A stretch of DNA of 59,219 nt from Rhodospirillales bacterium (GTDB taxonomy: Bacteria; Pseudomonadota; Alphaproteobacteria; Reyranellales; Reyranellaceae): the NCBI GenBank assembly GCA_016185145.1, contig JACPOB010000137.1:1-59219 (forward strand). Direction: 5' to 3'. Of the stretch, positions 58,229 through 59,219 are shown piece after piece (the first letter of the stretch is position 1; every line of letters starts with the position of its first letter). The notes under the pieces are model-generated. The model was given only the letters and a program-made list of their open reading frames with translations. It was not told the DNA's origin and ran no database searches. A program made the translations under genes and the position numbers.

Positions 58229-58591
58229 TCAGGTCTTGGGCGTCGCCGGTGCCAGCAGGAGCTCGACGCAGGCGCGGGCGATGTCGGAATCGCCGGTCTT
58301 GCTGCCCGGCAAGGATGCGAAGCCGCTCTTTTCCAGGACCTTGCTGCGCTCCCACGTGCTCGCCTTGGCAAGCTCCGCCATCCTGGCCGGGGCGTCGCCC
58401 TGGGCGCGGAAGCGCTCGGCGCAGAACGGCGCCAGCGCCGTCACCGTCGCCTCGTGCGCCGCCATCACGGCATCCTTGCGTGCCGTGCCGCCCGTCACCC
58501 AGCCGCCCCAGGTGAAGCCGACGATGGCGCAGGCGATGGCGCCGACCACGGCGCCCTGGATCAGGGGCGTGGTATTTTGGGGTATTTTCAT
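58229..58591 (-). CDS. Small single-pass membrane protein of unknown function
   Basis: A 120-residue protein. An N-terminal helix (about residues 11-33, with IVGFTWGGWVTGG) anchors a soluble periplasmic or cytoplasmic part with two Cys (FCAERF, RACVEL). I recall similar uncharacterised alphaproteobacterial proteins, but no function is known. GGAGAGGATTCGCC precedes the ATG. Confidence 0.62.
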   Translation of the reverse strand: MKIPQNTTPLIQGAVVGAIACAIVGFTWGGWVTGGTARKDAVMAAHEATVTALAPFCAERFRAQGDAPARMAELAKASTWERSKVLEKSGFASLPGSKTGDSDIARACVELLLAPATPKT

Positions 58592-58620
58592 GGCGAATCC
58601 TCTCCGGCCGCGCGCGGCCG

Positions 58621-58710
58621 TCAGGTCGGCGTGCGCAGGATTGCGTAGCCGATGATCAACAGAACCAGAAAGATCGGGAACAGGACGGGTGGTACCAACC
58701 ACTCTTTCAT
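58621..58710 (-). CDS. 29-residue single-pass membrane microprotein
   Basis: A short open frame from ATG 58710 to TGA 58621 with a good ribosome site (GGAGGCGCGC). It is almost all one hydrophobic helix (residues 5-25, VPPVLFPIFLVLLIIGY) flanked by a charged start (MKEW) and a small tail (LRTPT). It precedes the 120-residue membrane protein gene on the same strand by 29 bases. It is too small for standard gene finders; coding evidence is its ribosome site, composition and position. Confidence 0.6.
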   Translation of the reverse strand: MKEWLVPPVLFPIFLVLLIIGYAILRTPT

Positions 58711-58841
58711 GCGCGCCTCCGCTGGGGCGGGAGCACACGCATCTCTCAGCCATCGCAAGCCGAAGCTGAGGGGGCGATGGTCGAGCATCCATACACCTCG
58801 CCGCCGGGCGCGTCCATGAGTGGTATCGCTGTCGCTCGCGC

Positions 58842-59219
58842 CTACCGCGTCGCTCCCTGGGCCTGCGGAGCGCCTCGTGGCGGCGGCAGTGGCGGCGCCG
58901 CCTGGCTGGCGGGCTGAGTAGGCTTCAGCGCGGGCAGCGCCAGGTAGGGCAGCACGCCGCCGGTGCCGGAGGCGTTCTTGTCGACCAGCACCTTGTTCAC
59001 GCTGCGCAGCACCTCCTCCATGGTGTCGAGGTAGAGCCGCTCTGTCGTGATGTCCCTGGCCTTGTCGTATTGCTCCTGGACCTGGGTGAAGCGCTGGGCG
59101 TCACCGCTCGCCCGGGCGACGGTCTCGGCCTTGTAGGCTTCGCCGCGCTGGATGATCGATTCGGCCTCGCCCTTGGCGCGCGGCAGCACCTGGTTGCGGT
59201 AGGTGTTGGCCTCGTTGAT
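58842..59219 (-). CDS. hflK: FtsH protease activity modulator HflK, 5' part outside the window
   Basis: The last 125 residues of an SPFH-domain protein. The sequence NTYRNQVLPRAKGEAESII and the RLYLDTMEEVLRSVNKVLVDK stretch are typical of the C-terminal part of HflK, which with HflC surrounds FtsH in the inner membrane. The tail is Pro-rich (PPLPPPRGAP). The gene runs off the window end, so its start and hflC cannot be seen. The five small genes downstream lie on the same strand. Confidence 0.85.
   Translation of the reverse strand: MNEANTYRNQVLPRAKGEAESIIQRGEAYKAETVARASGDAQRFTQVQEQYDKARDITTERLYLDTMEEVLRSVNKVLVDKNASGTGGVLPYLALPALKPTQPASQAAPPLPPPRGAPQAQGATR

Noticed and set aside
1..59219. 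tRNA, rRNA or intact transposase genes
   Set aside because: I looked for cloverleaf-like clusters, rRNA-like stretches and DDE/DEDD transposase motifs and saw none convincing.

Overview
The window is about 59 kb of GC-rich DNA with dense, short-spaced genes. The gene families, many ATGA/GTGA overlaps and frequent GTG/TTG starts suggest a free-living alphaproteobacterium, perhaps Rhodospirillales- or Reyranella-like. That placement is inference from gene content; no rRNA, tRNA or phylogenetic marker is present. I saw no CRISPR array and no intact insertion sequence.

Region 1 (1-21,810) is accessory metabolism. It holds three luciferase-like flavin monooxygenases, a two-subunit IorAB-like molybdenum hydroxylase, a TauD-type dioxygenase, NIPSNAP, VOC and NTF2-like proteins, a beta-lactamase-fold hydrolase, an Asp/Glu-racemase-like protein, an M23 peptidase, an SDR diverging from a TetR regulator, the galactonate genes dgoK-dgoA, a patatin coupled to a GntP-type permease, a Na/Pi-type transporter and a DsbB-like/DUF5993 pair. 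Several gaps here carry palindromic dispersed repeats.

Region 2 (21,811-43,360) is the core of the window: hopanoid biosynthesis. After a cyclase-FHA protein, an SGNH protein and a ferritin-like di-iron protein come hpnA-hpnB-hpnC-hpnD-hpnE-shc-hpnG on the plus strand, ispH-hpnH on the minus strand, then dxs-hpnN-eipB-like and hpnR on the plus strand. Dxs and IspH supply isoprenoid precursors; HpnC/D/E make squalene; Shc cyclises it; HpnH and HpnG add and process the ribosyl side chain; HpnN moves hopanoids; HpnR should methylate C-3. Two diverged copies of a promoter-bearing intergenic segment flank the left part, one of them directly upstream of hpnA.

Region 3 (43,361-53,475) starts with a deleted remnant of a class III cyclase gene. 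It continues with a membrane alpha/beta hydrolase, an orphan peptide-type solute-binding protein beside an amidohydrolase, a STAS-like protein, a GST, a small membrane protein coupled to a TPR protein, and an SGNH protein next to an FkbM methyltransferase.

Region 4 (53,476-59,219) contains a compact four-gene set with a phage gp13-like acetyltransferase-fold protein, a fatty acid desaturase diverging from a cold-shock protein, a run of five small uncharacterised genes (including a 29-residue membrane peptide), and the 3' part of hflK, cut by the window end.
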